Part shown: in pieces, positions 1 through 8,678 of the stretch | Layout of the letters: each line of letters begins with the position of its first letter | Position numbering within the stretch: the first letter of the stretch is position 1 | Source of the DNA: Granulosicoccus sp964435305 | GTDB lineage: Bacteria > Pseudomonadota > Gammaproteobacteria > Granulosicoccales > Granulosicoccaceae | Length of the DNA: 27,157 bases | Assembly: GCA_964435305.1 (NCBI GenBank) | Contig: CAYSZH010000049.1 | Coordinates: 1 to 27,157 of the forward strand | Reading direction: 5' to 3' | The notes under the pieces: generated by a model | Database searches by the model: none | What the model saw: the letters and a program-made list of their open reading frames with translations, nothing else | What the model was told of the DNA's origin: nothing | Made by a program: the position numbers and the translations under genes

Positions 1-7
1 GCAAACG

Positions 8-910
8 TTAGCCGCTAGAGCGGAATTCGCCCGGTTCGTACTCGCAGACATGGGTGGTGCCGGGGGGTATAGCCTGGTGACATTCCTCGCAACGCTCAGC
101 ACCAGTGGGTTCCAAATTGGGGTGGATCTCGATGCGGTCATCAAATACAAAGCAGTCACCATTCCAGTGTGCATCCCCGCAGGTTTCAAAGTAATTAAGA
201 ATGCCACCTTCCACCTGATAGACTTCTTTAAACCCGTTTTGCAAAAGGTAGGGAGCGGCTTTTTCACAACGTATACCGCCTGTGCAAAAAGTCACCACGG
301 GCTCGTCTTTACTCAGTGAGCCTTCTTCCAGGCCTTGTTCGATGGCCGCGGCAAATTGCTTGAATGTTTCAATTTGCAGATCGTGTGCGGATTCGAAGGT
401 GCCGGATTTCACTTCATACACGTTTCGTGTATCCAGCAGTGTGAATTTCCTTGCTTCGTCCAACCAGCTTTTCAGGGTGGCAGGATCCATATTTGGAGCC
501 GGTTGGTCGGCAGGAAAAATGCGCGCACTGTCGTTCGGTTGGAAAGTGATGATTTCGTCACGTACACGCACCTTCATTTTGGCAAAGGGTTGCGTAGGGG
601 AGATACTCTCCTTAAACCACATGCCCGAGAAACGCGCATCCTGGTCAAACCACGCTTTGGTTTTGTCAACTTGCTCTCGTGTGCCAGAGAGTGCAGCGTT
701 GATACCTTCCTCCGCTATTAGCACAGTGCCTTTGATTTCTATTTCGGCAAATGCTGCGCGCATGGATTCCTGCAGTTCGAGCAGGTCAATTAGTCGAACA
801 AACCGGTATCCAGACACATTGACGAACTGTTCGGCTGCGGTGCTGTCGGTATCTTGAGAGAGCGAGGGCCTGCCGGGTTGAGCGACGCTGTTGATGTTAT
901 TTTCTGGCAT
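8..910 (-). CDS. trhO: tRNA uridine(34) hydroxylase TrhO (rhodanese family, YceA)
   Basis: This 300-aa protein matches the TrhO/YceA family, which hydroxylates U34 of certain tRNAs in an oxygen-dependent way, an early step toward cmo5U-type wobble modifications. The N-terminal part (about 30-130) is the family's acylphosphatase-like domain, with the segment GTVLIAEEGINAALSG at 61-76. A rhodanese domain follows (about 145-245), with the active loop CTGGIRCEKA and presumed catalytic Cys209. The Cys-containing tail (CFVFDDR at 253, CEECH at 274) is shorter than in E. coli TrhO (350 aa) and seems to lack the last CxxC pair. The stop codon lies 7 nt inside the window edge, so the gene is complete. 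It is divergent from slt, with a spacer of about 100 nt. Confidence 0.93.
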   Translation of the reverse strand: MPENNINSVAQPGRPSLSQDTDSTAAEQFVNVSGYRFVRLIDLLELQESMRAAFAEIEIKGTVLIAEEGINAALSGTREQVDKTKAWFDQDARFSGMWFKESISPTQPFAKMKVRVRDEIITFQPNDSARIFPADQPAPNMDPATLKSWLDEARKFTLLDTRNVYEVKSGTFESAHDLQIETFKQFAAAIEQGLEEGSLSKDEPVVTFCTGGIRCEKAAPYLLQNGFKEVYQVEGGILNYFETCGDAHWNGDCFVFDDRIEIHPNLEPTGAERCEECHQAIPPGTTHVCEYEPGEFRSSG

Positions 911-997
911 TCCCTAAATCTTGTACTACAGTTAATTGCTATAACCATAATTGTATCCGCTTTTCGGGCTAACGCTGAAATCGAAAGCGAAAAAGGG

Positions 998-1018
998 ATG
1001 AGAACGTTCACGCTATGA
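998..1018 (+). other. Possible six-codon leader ORF overlapping the slt start
   Basis: An ATG at 998 follows a purine-rich AAAAAGGG and opens a mini-ORF reading MRTFTL. Its TGA overlaps the slt start codon as ATGA. The slt ATG itself has only a weak Shine-Dalgarno sequence, so coupling through this leader is conceivable. It is so short that chance is a fair explanation. Confidence 0.2.
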
Positions 1019-3000
1019 GAAATAAAAGCGCATTTATCGGCGCTCAACGCGCGCGCCTGTTCGCAAATTTCTTCGGTGTTCTAACACTGGGTGCAGTGAC
1101 CTTACCCAGTGTGTACGCCTCCGAATCCGAACCGTTCGCAAATGAACGGAAGTGGTTTATTGAAGCGCGTAACGCCATTGATTCTGGCGATCGCGACAGG
1201 TACACCGAGCTCAAACAAAAATTAACTGATTACCCCTTAGCGAGCTATCTCGACTATTTGGGGCTTTCTGCACAGTTTGGACGCGAGAAAGCACAAAAGC
1301 GGCATGTGAGCCTACTCAACGCCTTTGAAAAAAAATTCCAGGACGAGTCACTGACAAGAAAACTGACACGCAAGCTACAAAAGCGCAGCGCCTCGGCCGA
1401 AGATTGGCCTCTTTTCCTTGGGTTAAAAAAATCCACCTTGGCTGCGGAAATGCCGTGTACGACGGTGAGAGCTCGGGTTGAAACAGGTGAGCTCACACAC
1501 CTTGACGAGCAGGCGCTCGAATTGTGGAAACGGCCGGTTAAACATCCAGAAGTTTGTGCTGCCGCATTGACGACGCTTGAAAAGGCTAAAACACCTCCCA
1601 TTAGCGCCATTTGGGAACGCATCTACAGCGCAATGGCTGACGATCGTCCTGAATTTGCCGAATCTTTGCTGCATTATCTGGGCTCACGTGACCGCAAACG
1701 GGTAAGCGACTGGATAGCAGCGCTTGATGAACCCAAATCCTACCTGTCCAGCAACAGACTCAAAGAAGACACTATGTTGAACAGGCGCATGTTGGTAGAC
1801 CTGGTACTGGCCTGGTCAAAAGATGACCCTGTTGCGGCGATGGCCTATTGGCAGGCGTCCTATAGTCAATACACTTTCTTCAAAGATCGCTACTACGATA
1901 CCCATCGATTGCTTGCCATGCGCGGTGCGTACCGACGCCTGCCGGAAAGTTACGCCTGGCTGAACAGCCTGGATGCACGCGATGATGATCTTGAGCTCAA
2001 AGAATGGCGCATACGTGCTGCTCTTTTTGAGCAAGATTGGATCAATGTTCTGCGCAGCCTGAAGCGTCTGCCCAAAGAGGAACAAGAAGAGGACCACTGG
2101 GCGTATTGGGAAGCCCGTGCCTTGCAAGAAGCTGGGCATGAAAAGCAGGCCAATGCCATATTCAGCGAGTTAAGCACCTTGCCGACCTATCATGGATTTT
2201 TAGCTGCCGATCAGGTCGGTGCCGACTACGCCATTGTGGATGAGCCCATAGAGGAGAATGCGGCCGAACTTGCACGCTTGCGCGCTGATAACGAATTAAT
2301 ACGCGCCAGAGAGTTTTACGCTGTTGATATCCCCTGGGAAGGGCGACGTGCCTGGAACAAGGCTGTATCGAAAGCCAACGCTGAACAACTGGCTTCGCTG
2401 GCGGTGCTTGCCGAAGAATGGCAGATGCTTGATCGCGCCATAATGACGGCCTACCGAGCCGATAAGAAACGCGCATTGAGCTTACGTTTTCCGATTATAT
2501 ATCAGCCTGAAGTTGAAGCGGCGGCGCTTAAAAACGAAATTGATCCAGCCTGGATATTCGGCGTGATGCGACGTGAGAGTTCCTATATTCGCGATGTGAA
2601 ATCCAGCGCGGGAGCTGTGGGTCTAATGCAGCTGATGCCAGCTACAGCAAAATACGTCGCGAAATTGCAGGGTGATAAAAACTTTAGAGGTGACTTAACC
2701 GATGCCAGCACCAATATCGGTTTGGGATCCTACTACCTGCGCCACGTTATGGATAAATTTGATAATAATCAGGTATTGGCGACGGCCAGCTACAACGCTG
2801 GGCCCAGGCGAGTCGGTATCTGGTTGCCAGAAGCTGCCATGCCTGCAGATGTATGGATAGATGCCATCCCTTATTCTGAAACCAGGCGCTACGTACGTGC
2901 TGTGTTGGCGTACACTGCGATATACGAATGGCATTTAACACGCACGCCGCTGCGCTTGACTGAAAAATTGGCCTCAATACCAGCCGCTGCAGGCACTTAA
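1015..3000 (+). CDS. slt: Soluble lytic murein transglycosylase (Slt70 type)
   Basis: This is a 661-aa exported lytic transglycosylase that cleaves the MurNAc-GlcNAc bond of peptidoglycan in the periplasm, leaving 1,6-anhydro-MurNAc ends. Residues 1-35 look like a signal peptide (basic start, hydrophobic core, VYA|SE cleavage site). Residues 40-490 are the long alpha-helical region typical of Slt70 (U and L domains). The SLT catalytic domain starts near 500: ESSY with catalytic Glu521, the AGAVGLMQLMPATA motif at 532-545, SYNAGP at 592-597, and ETRRYVRAVLAY from 622. The length is close to E. coli Slt (645 aa). Its TAA is followed 3 nt later by the bolA start, so the two are probably cotranscribed. 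Confidence 0.95.
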   Translation: MRNKSAFIGAQRARLFANFFGVLTLGAVTLPSVYASESEPFANERKWFIEARNAIDSGDRDRYTELKQKLTDYPLASYLDYLGLSAQFGREKAQKRHVSLLNAFEKKFQDESLTRKLTRKLQKRSASAEDWPLFLGLKKSTLAAEMPCTTVRARVETGELTHLDEQALELWKRPVKHPEVCAAALTTLEKAKTPPISAIWERIYSAMADDRPEFAESLLHYLGSRDRKRVSDWIAALDEPKSYLSSNRLKEDTMLNRRMLVDLVLAWSKDDPVAAMAYWQASYSQYTFFKDRYYDTHRLLAMRGAYRRLPESYAWLNSLDARDDDLELKEWRIRAALFEQDWINVLRSLKRLPKEEQEEDHWAYWEARALQEAGHEKQANAIFSELSTLPTYHGFLAADQVGADYAIVDEPIEENAAELARLRADNELIRAREFYAVDIPWEGRRAWNKAVSKANAEQLASLAVLAEEWQMLDRAIMTAYRADKKRALSLRFPIIYQPEVEAAALKNEIDPAWIFGVMRRESSYIRDVKSSAGAVGLMQLMPATAKYVAKLQGDKNFRGDLTDASTNIGLGSYYLRHVMDKFDNNQVLATASYNAGPRRVGIWLPEAAMPADVWIDAIPYSETRRYVRAVLAYTAIYEWHLTRTPLRLTEKLASIPAAAGT

Positions 3001-3003
3001 ACC

Positions 3004-3321
3004 ATGACTATTGCGACCGAATTAAACGATGTTCTAGTAGATGCACTTGCCCCTGCGCATCTGGACATCATTAACGAAAGCGACAACCACAACGTTCCGG
3101 CAGGGTCTGAATCGCATTTTAAACTCGTCATTGTGAGTGAAGAATTTAAACAGCAGCCTTTGCTGCAGCGGCACCGAACAGTCAACAAATTGCTGGCTTC
3201 CTGGCTGGCAGGCCCGATACACGCCTTGAGCTTACACACCCATACATTGGCCGAATGGCAGGATAAAGGCGGTGCGGTGCCGGCATCTCCGCCGTGTCGC
3301 GGTGGAAATGCAACCCGCTGA
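3004..3321 (+). CDS. bolA: BolA family protein
   Basis: This 105-aa protein is the same length as E. coli BolA and shares its hallmark segments: HNVPAGSESHFKLVIVS at 31-47, RHRTVNKLL, HALSLHTHTLAEW with the conserved C-terminal His, and a tail beginning SPPCRGG. BolA proteins pair with monothiol glutaredoxins around [2Fe-2S] clusters. In E. coli, BolA is also a morphology and stress regulator affecting cell-wall genes. Here it starts 3 nt after slt, a peptidoglycan enzyme, which fits a cell-envelope context. That functional link is inference from position. No clear terminator follows. Confidence 0.95.
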   Translation: MTIATELNDVLVDALAPAHLDIINESDNHNVPAGSESHFKLVIVSEEFKQQPLLQRHRTVNKLLASWLAGPIHALSLHTHTLAEWQDKGGAVPASPPCRGGNATR

Positions 3322-3451
3322 ATTTGACTGTGGCTTGCACCTGCAGTTAACCCGTTAATCCGTTGTAAAGTTTAAAAAACAGTTATCTCTCCTTTAGTTA
3401 TTGAATCTATCTGCTATTTTTCATTAACTGTCTTTTTATTGAAGCACTGTT

Positions 3452-5398
3452 TTGACTTTGCTGAAACACATCGCTGTGCGATTCGATTTAACGTGGGTTC
3501 CGGACCTTGTGCTGCAAGGTTTGAAACTGTGCTCGGTTGCGTCACTGTTTTTTTCGGCAAGTACGGCCACTGCGCAGGATGCACCTAAGCTTGCGGTTTT
3601 AGACGCGCTGTCCAGTCAGTTTGCTACACCGCCCTGGGACTTTGTGCGTCAAACCCTTGCGAACCTTGTTGAGCGCTACCAGGCCCACCCGCTTCCTTAT
3701 GCGTTTGCTGCTGGTGTGCTCATTCTTTTGTTTGGCGCTTTGTTGTTGCGTATAAAACGCGGCCAGCGTCGTGGTGATGATGGCGCTGGTATGCTCGATT
3801 CGATTCCGGATGCGGTGGCCATATTCAATACGAAAGGCCAGCTCACTGTTATTAATCGAAAGTTGTTAAGCCTGTTACCAATGGAGATGAATCGCACGGC
3901 AGCCAAGGAGATGAGCAGCAGCGATCTGTATGCTCAGCTTTCCCCGGATAACCTTGCAATAGAGCGGGCACGAAACCAGGCCATTCGTGCAAGTGATGAT
4001 CCGGATGCGACCATCAGTTTTGAATTGCCCAGCTATGGCAGTCGTTCCTGGTTGGTAAAAGAGCGGCAAACCGATGATGGTGGTACCGCGATCAGTGTGT
4101 ATGGTTCACATACTCCAGTGTCAACCCGGCTCAGCGACCCGCTTACCGCTTTACCTAACCGTGCTCGCTTGCTAAACGAATTAGCGCAGCGTTGTACACG
4201 GACTAAAAGTGAGCTGGCCTTGATCATTGTTGATCTTCGCAGCTTTCGGCAAATCAATGATGTATACGGGCGATCAACCGGTGACGAACTGCTGAAGCAA
4301 ACAGCCATTTGCTTGCAACACTGCATGCCCGCCGATGCCACGATAGCGCGAATTGCAGGTGATGAATTTGCCGTATTGCTAGAGTTTAATCATGAGCGAG
4401 AGCAAATTGAGCGGCGTGTTGTCCGGTTTCTTGCGACCCTGCGACATGGCTTAACCGTTAACACCATCAATGTTCCGGCCAGGGCAAGTGTGGGAATTGC
4501 ATTTGCGCCTGAACATGGCAACACGGTTTCATCGTTGCTTAAATGTGCTGATAGTGCCTGTGCACATGCCAAGCAGCTTGGGGACAACACCATGGTGGTC
4601 TACAACAGCCGCCAACAGCGTGAATCCAAGCGCCGTCATCAGATGGAAGTGGCCTTGCAACAGGCGATTCCCAAAAACGAGTTGTCCTTGCAGTACCAGC
4701 CTCAGGTTGACATTGCTTCGAACATGACCTGCGGTATGGAAGCCTTGCTGCGATGGAAGAGTGATCAGTTTGGCCGTGTATCACCAGCCGAATTTATCGA
4801 AATAGCAGAGCAGTCGGGCATTATTAAATCGATTGGTAGTTGGGTATTGCAACAGGCGATAAATGATTATCAACGCCTGTCCCGCTTCGGCATGTCGCCG
4901 CCTACCTTGTCGGTTAATTTATCGCGTAAGCAATTCGACAGCGGCAAAATTGTCAACGATGTTGCAACGGTACTTGAAAAAACCGGGTTTGATCCAGCGT
5001 GCCTATGCCTGGAAATTACTGAAACAGCGATCTTTCGTGATTCAGATGCAATGAAAGCCTTACTACATGAACTCACGGATCTGGGTGTGAAGCTATCTAT
5101 TGATGACTTTGGAGTTGGCTTTTCATCCTTGCTTGAGCTGCGCGATTTTCCAATTAGCGAAATAAAAATTGACCGTGCCTTTGTGATGGATGTGGTGACC
5201 AATAACCGCAGTCAAGATATTATTCGAGCAATAGTGGATATCGCCGATAGCATCGAAGCTGATATCGTGGCTGAAGGGATTGAAAATCAGCACCAACTGG
5301 ATATGGTTGCCGCTTTAGGCTGTCATCGTGTCCAGGGATACTATTTGTGCGAACCCATGCCAGCCACCACCTTTCCCGATCTTGTGCTGAGCGCTTAG
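3452..5398 (+). CDS. Membrane PAS-GGDEF-EAL cyclic-di-GMP protein, probable phosphodiesterase
   Basis: This 648-aa cyclic-di-GMP signalling protein has no ATG near its start; the reading frame begins with TTG at 3452. The N-terminus holds a signal-like hydrophobic segment (21-42, ending TATAQ) and a transmembrane helix at about 83-100. A PAS-like stretch follows (SIPDAVAIFNTKGQLTVINR, 117-136). The GGDEF domain (about 228-385) is degenerate: the signature is AGDEF at 302-306, and the usual DxDxFK is DLRSFR at 261-266. The EAL domain (about 395-645) keeps its key elements: EALLRW from 430, SVNLSRKQF, EITETAI, DDFGVGFSSL, IKIDRAF and AEGIEN. The likely output is therefore cyclic-di-GMP hydrolysis, with the GGDEF part weak or GTP-sensing. 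The gene converges on dinB. Confidence 0.88.
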   Translation: MTLLKHIAVRFDLTWVPDLVLQGLKLCSVASLFFSASTATAQDAPKLAVLDALSSQFATPPWDFVRQTLANLVERYQAHPLPYAFAAGVLILLFGALLLRIKRGQRRGDDGAGMLDSIPDAVAIFNTKGQLTVINRKLLSLLPMEMNRTAAKEMSSSDLYAQLSPDNLAIERARNQAIRASDDPDATISFELPSYGSRSWLVKERQTDDGGTAISVYGSHTPVSTRLSDPLTALPNRARLLNELAQRCTRTKSELALIIVDLRSFRQINDVYGRSTGDELLKQTAICLQHCMPADATIARIAGDEFAVLLEFNHEREQIERRVVRFLATLRHGLTVNTINVPARASVGIAFAPEHGNTVSSLLKCADSACAHAKQLGDNTMVVYNSRQQRESKRRHQMEVALQQAIPKNELSLQYQPQVDIASNMTCGMEALLRWKSDQFGRVSPAEFIEIAEQSGIIKSIGSWVLQQAINDYQRLSRFGMSPPTLSVNLSRKQFDSGKIVNDVATVLEKTGFDPACLCLEITETAIFRDSDAMKALLHELTDLGVKLSIDDFGVGFSSLLELRDFPISEIKIDRAFVMDVVTNNRSQDIIRAIVDIADSIEADIVAEGIENQHQLDMVAALGCHRVQGYYLCEPMPATTFPDLVLSA

Positions 5399-5462
5399 TT
5401 GCTGAGCCTTGGTGGTATCTCGCGAGTCTTTTTACGCCATTAGCCTTCCAACTGTCCCAAAG

Positions 5463-6566
5463 CTAGAACTTAAGTTGCAATTGAGTAGCAGCTTCAGGGT
5501 CTAGCGGTTTTAAACCGCTTATCGATACGCCCAGTAATCTCACCGGCTGGGCATTGTTCTCTTCTAACGCTCTTGCCAGCAAATACGGCAGCTGTCTGGT
5601 CGCATCTTCTAGGCGTCGAATGCCGCCAGGTTGAGAATGGCTGCGAGTATAAGTATCAAAATTGGCAAAGCGAACTTTAATGGACAGTGTTGAACCCTCT
5701 AATGCTTTGGTTTGCATATCAGACACCACCCGTTCGGCTAATCGTTTCAGTACCGCTTCCATTTCCGTGGCCTCGTGTAAATTTTGGGCAAATGTCGTTT
5801 CAGACCCGATGGATTTGCGGGTGCGCGAGGAATGCACTGGTCTATTGTCGATACCGCGTGCGACGTTGAAATAATATTGCGCGCTTTTACCAAATTCCAA
5901 TTGCAGTTCAGCCAGGCTCCATTGCCGTAAGTCTGACCCTGTAAAAATGCCAAGTTCGTGCATGCGCGTTTCGGTGGCTCGCCCGACACCATAAAAGCGC
6001 CCGATTGGCAGAGTGGACACAAAAGATTCTCCATCGGCCGGTACGATGCAGTACAAACCATCAGGTTTGTCATAGTCAGAAGCAATTTTTGCCAGGAACT
6101 TGTTGTAAGAGACTCCTGCGGAGGCAATCAGCTTGGTTTGCTGTTTAATTTGTGAGCGAATTTCTTTTGCGATAAGCACAGCCGAGCCATTAAAAATGGA
6201 TGAGTGTGTTACATCCAGATAGGCCTCGTCTAAAGAAAGCGGCTCCACAAGAGTCGAAAATGACCGAAACACGCTGTGAATCTGTTTTGAGACCGCCTGG
6301 TATTCTTTGAATCGAGGTTTTACGAAAATCGCCTGTGGACAGCGTCGATAAGCTTGTGCGCTGGGCATAGCCGACTTCACACCAAATTCGCGCGCTTCAT
6401 AACTGGCTGCGGCGACCACACCGCGGCCATTGGGTTTGCCCCCAACAATAACGGGCCGTTTGCGCAGTTCAGGGTTGTCGCGTTGCTCCACTGATGCGTA
6501 AAAAGCATCCATATCGATGTGGATGATCTTTCGATGCTGCGTTGTTTGTGTCACCGACGCGGTCAT
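5463..6566 (-). CDS. dinB: DNA polymerase IV (Y-family)
   Basis: This 367-aa Y-family translesion polymerase extends distorted primer-templates and can bypass some lesions. The N-terminus carries IIHIDMDAFYASVEQRD, giving metal ligand Asp18 and a Tyr23 steric gate where E. coli has Phe13. The palm motif SLDEAYLD supplies Asp113 and Glu114. The helix-hairpin-helix region includes LPIGRFYGVG, and a little-finger domain follows. The C-terminus ends TQLQLKF, resembling the beta-clamp-binding peptide of Pol IV. Usual E. coli length is 351 aa; the extra residues are at the N-terminus. I see no canonical LexA box (CTG-N10-CAG) in the 174-nt region shared with minC, so SOS control is not evident. Confidence 0.95.
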   Translation of the reverse strand: MTASVTQTTQHRKIIHIDMDAFYASVEQRDNPELRKRPVIVGGKPNGRGVVAAASYEAREFGVKSAMPSAQAYRRCPQAIFVKPRFKEYQAVSKQIHSVFRSFSTLVEPLSLDEAYLDVTHSSIFNGSAVLIAKEIRSQIKQQTKLIASAGVSYNKFLAKIASDYDKPDGLYCIVPADGESFVSTLPIGRFYGVGRATETRMHELGIFTGSDLRQWSLAELQLEFGKSAQYYFNVARGIDNRPVHSSRTRKSIGSETTFAQNLHEATEMEAVLKRLAERVVSDMQTKALEGSTLSIKVRFANFDTYTRSHSQPGGIRRLEDATRQLPYLLARALEENNAQPVRLLGVSISGLKPLDPEAATQLQLKF

Positions 6567-6740
6567 TTATGTGTCGCTTTTACAAATTGAGTAGAAATTG
6601 CAGTTTCATGTTGGAGATCTTAGCTTTAGAATTACACGCATGAATGGGTGTGCAGGTATAGGCCGCTCATCTCCTTACCGGCAATATGTTCAATTATTGG
6701 CCGGCTTATGAATTATTACGCAGCAACTGGAATCTAATCT

Positions 6741-7622
6741 GTGTCTGGCAATAACGAGGTTGAACTCAAAGGTGGCATGTATACGTTCATGTCGCTCCGC
6801 TTGCACACAACCGATCTTGATTTGATCAGCAAAAAGATCGCTGAAAAAGTGCAGCAGGCGCCGGGTTTTTTCAAAGACACTCCCGTGGTTGTTGATCTGA
6901 GTTTACTTGAAGAGTCTGTTGAGTCTGCAAGCGATTTTGATACCGATGCGCTGCTCGAAAGCATACGTGCACATAAACTTGTTCCAATTGTTGTAAGTGT
7001 AACGAGTAAATCTTCACCGATCGCATCCCCAATCGCGTTACCATTGATCGAGTCGGGTGTGCGTCGTCGAAGCGCGGCCAAGGCAGGCACAAACGACAGC
7101 GATGGCGCGGAAAACCGGTCCAGTTCACCTTCCTTGCATGAAGTGGGGGCAAAGGCGGATAAAGTCGGTAAGGCGGCCAACTCAGAGGCAAGCAATTCTG
7201 ACTCGGCCAAGCCAGTTGAGCCGAATGATTCGGAAAAGTCCGACAGCTCGGCACTTGATCTATCGCACGCGGCGGCAGAAGTGCAGATGGTGATTAAAGC
7301 GCCCTTGCTGATTAACAGGCCAGTGCGCTCGGGGCAGCAGGTATATGCTCGGGATACTGACCTGATTATCATGGGGCAAGTGGGACCGGGTGCGGAAGTT
7401 ATCGCAGATAACAACATTCATGTATACGGCCCGCTAAGAGGCCGAGCACTGTGCGGTGTGTCAGGAAACAGTGAAACACGCATTTTCTGCCAATCGCTTG
7501 AAGCAGAACTCGTGTCGGTTGCGGGTAATTTTCGTGTGCTGGAAGAAATACCAGAAAATTGTCGCGGCAAACCTGCGCAAATTTGGTTTGAAAATGACAA
7601 GATCAACATCGAGCCTTTGTAG
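6741..7622 (+). CDS. minC: Septum site-determining protein MinC, with a long linker
   Basis: MinC inhibits FtsZ polymerisation and, with MinD, keeps division away from the poles. The start is GTG at 6741, chosen because the N-terminus (NNEVELKGG) then aligns with the family start; the first ATG, 12 codons later, would remove it. The N domain is about 1-100. The C-terminal MinC domain runs from about 183 to 293 and has the right-handed beta-helix pattern typical of the family (RSGQQVYARDTDLIIMGQVG, GRALCGVSGN, RIFCQSLEAELVSVAGNF). Between them, residues 108-180 are low-complexity, rich in Ser, Ala, Asp, Glu and Lys. This makes the protein 293 aa, against 231 in E. coli. It is followed by an unusually long 240-nt gap before minD. 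Confidence 0.93.
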   Translation: MSGNNEVELKGGMYTFMSLRLHTTDLDLISKKIAEKVQQAPGFFKDTPVVVDLSLLEESVESASDFDTDALLESIRAHKLVPIVVSVTSKSSPIASPIALPLIESGVRRRSAAKAGTNDSDGAENRSSSPSLHEVGAKADKVGKAANSEASNSDSAKPVEPNDSEKSDSSALDLSHAAAEVQMVIKAPLLINRPVRSGQQVYARDTDLIIMGQVGPGAEVIADNNIHVYGPLRGRALCGVSGNSETRIFCQSLEAELVSVAGNFRVLEEIPENCRGKPAQIWFENDKINIEPL

Positions 7623-7690
7623 GCAGTGGCTTTGATAAGAACTTGAGCCTGAATCGGAAATAGAGCCTTTTTAAAGGCCGGCGCGCTTGA

Positions 7691-7750
7691 AGCTTGTGAA
7701 TTGGATGTTTGTGTGTAGGGTGTTTGTGATCAGAATGTTTGTGAACAGTT
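7691..7750 (+). repeat. Four imperfect 15-bp tandem units in the minC-minD spacer
   Basis: TGTTTGTG occurs at 7706, 7721 and 7736, exactly 15 bp apart. A diverged first unit sits at 7691 (AGCTTGTG). The remaining seven bases of each unit vary. On the minus strand the units read as His/Lys/Pro-rich pentapeptides (HKHPT, HKHPI). Downstream, GACGTTCAAA is repeated at 7806 and 7834, in the minD leader. Confidence 0.75.
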
Positions 7751-7862
7751 TGTAAAGACATGCGCAAGCGCAAAAGATGTTTAGTAATTTGAAACGTACC
7801 AATAAGACGTTCAAAATAAGCGTCAATGAATATGACGTTCAAATTTTATCGGGAGTGATAGC

Positions 7863-8672
7863 TTGACCAAGACAATTGTGGTGACCTCAGGAAAGGGCGG
7901 GGTCGGTAAAACCACCACCAGTGCATCCATTGCCACCGGCCTTGCACAGCGTGGTTTCAAAACCGTGGTAATTGATTTTGATGTCGGTTTGCGTAACCTC
8001 GACCTCATCATGGGCTGTGAACGTCGTGTGGTATATGACCTTGTCAATCTGGTCAATCAGGAATCCAGCCTGCACCAAACGCTGATTAAAGATAAGCGTA
8101 TCGATAATCTTTACATACTGCCTGCATCCCAGACTCGCGATAAAGACGCCTTATCTATCGAAGGTATTGCGAGGGTCATGCACAAACTTAAAAAAAGCGA
8201 TTTCGACTACATCATTTGTGATTCACCAGCAGGCATCGAAAAAGGTGCAAAGATGGCGCTTTATTTTGCAGATGAGGCGGTTATCACAACCAATCCGGAA
8301 GTGTCATCGGTACGAGACTCAGACAGAATTCTCGGTATTCTGCAAAGTGAATCCAAACGCGCCAAGATGAATGAAGACCCGGTGCGCGAGCATTTGTTGA
8401 TTACGCGTTACAACCCCGGGCGCGTGAAAGAGGGCCAAATGCTCAGTGTCGACGACATTGTTGAGCTATTGGCCATTCCGCTTTTAGGAATTATTCCAGA
8501 ATCACCATCTGTACTGGATTCATCCAATGCCGGTAAGCCCGTCATTCTGGATCCTGGAAGTGAGGCAGGTCAGGCCTACTCTGACGCCATCGATCGGTTG
8601 TTGGGCGAAGCGAAGCCGCACCGTTTTCTGGAGGCCCAGAAAAAAGGGTTTCTCAAGCGAATTTTCGGATAA
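7863..8672 (+). CDS. minD: Septum site-determining protein MinD (ATPase)
   Basis: This 269-aa ParA/MinD-type ATPase binds the membrane in its ATP-bound dimeric form, recruits MinC, and is released by MinE. The start is TTG at 7863, preceded by a GGGAGTG ribosome-binding site. The deviant Walker A is GKGGVGKTTT (Lys11 signature and Lys16). VVIDFDVGLRNLDL covers switch I, and DYIICDSPAGIE is the Walker B/switch II region. The C-terminal amphipathic helix RFLEAQKKGFLKRIFG matches the MinD membrane-targeting sequence. Length equals the family norm (about 270 aa). minE starts 6 nt after its stop, so the pair is clearly cotranscribed. Confidence 0.97.
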   Translation: MTKTIVVTSGKGGVGKTTTSASIATGLAQRGFKTVVIDFDVGLRNLDLIMGCERRVVYDLVNLVNQESSLHQTLIKDKRIDNLYILPASQTRDKDALSIEGIARVMHKLKKSDFDYIICDSPAGIEKGAKMALYFADEAVITTNPEVSSVRDSDRILGILQSESKRAKMNEDPVREHLLITRYNPGRVKEGQMLSVDDIVELLAIPLLGIIPESPSVLDSSNAGKPVILDPGSEAGQAYSDAIDRLLGEAKPHRFLEAQKKGFLKRIFG

Positions 8673-8678
8673 GAGCCA

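Noticed and set aside
6567..6740. LexA box upstream of dinB
   Set aside because: No CTG-N10-CAG palindrome was found. An imperfect CCGGCAAT...ATTGGCCGG stem is present but is not LexA-like.
7603..7842. Minus-strand 79-codon His/Lys-rich frame in the minC-minD spacer
   Set aside because: Its central part is just the translation of the 15-bp tandem repeat, with no ribosome-binding site and no recognisable domain. It is reported as a repeat, not a gene.
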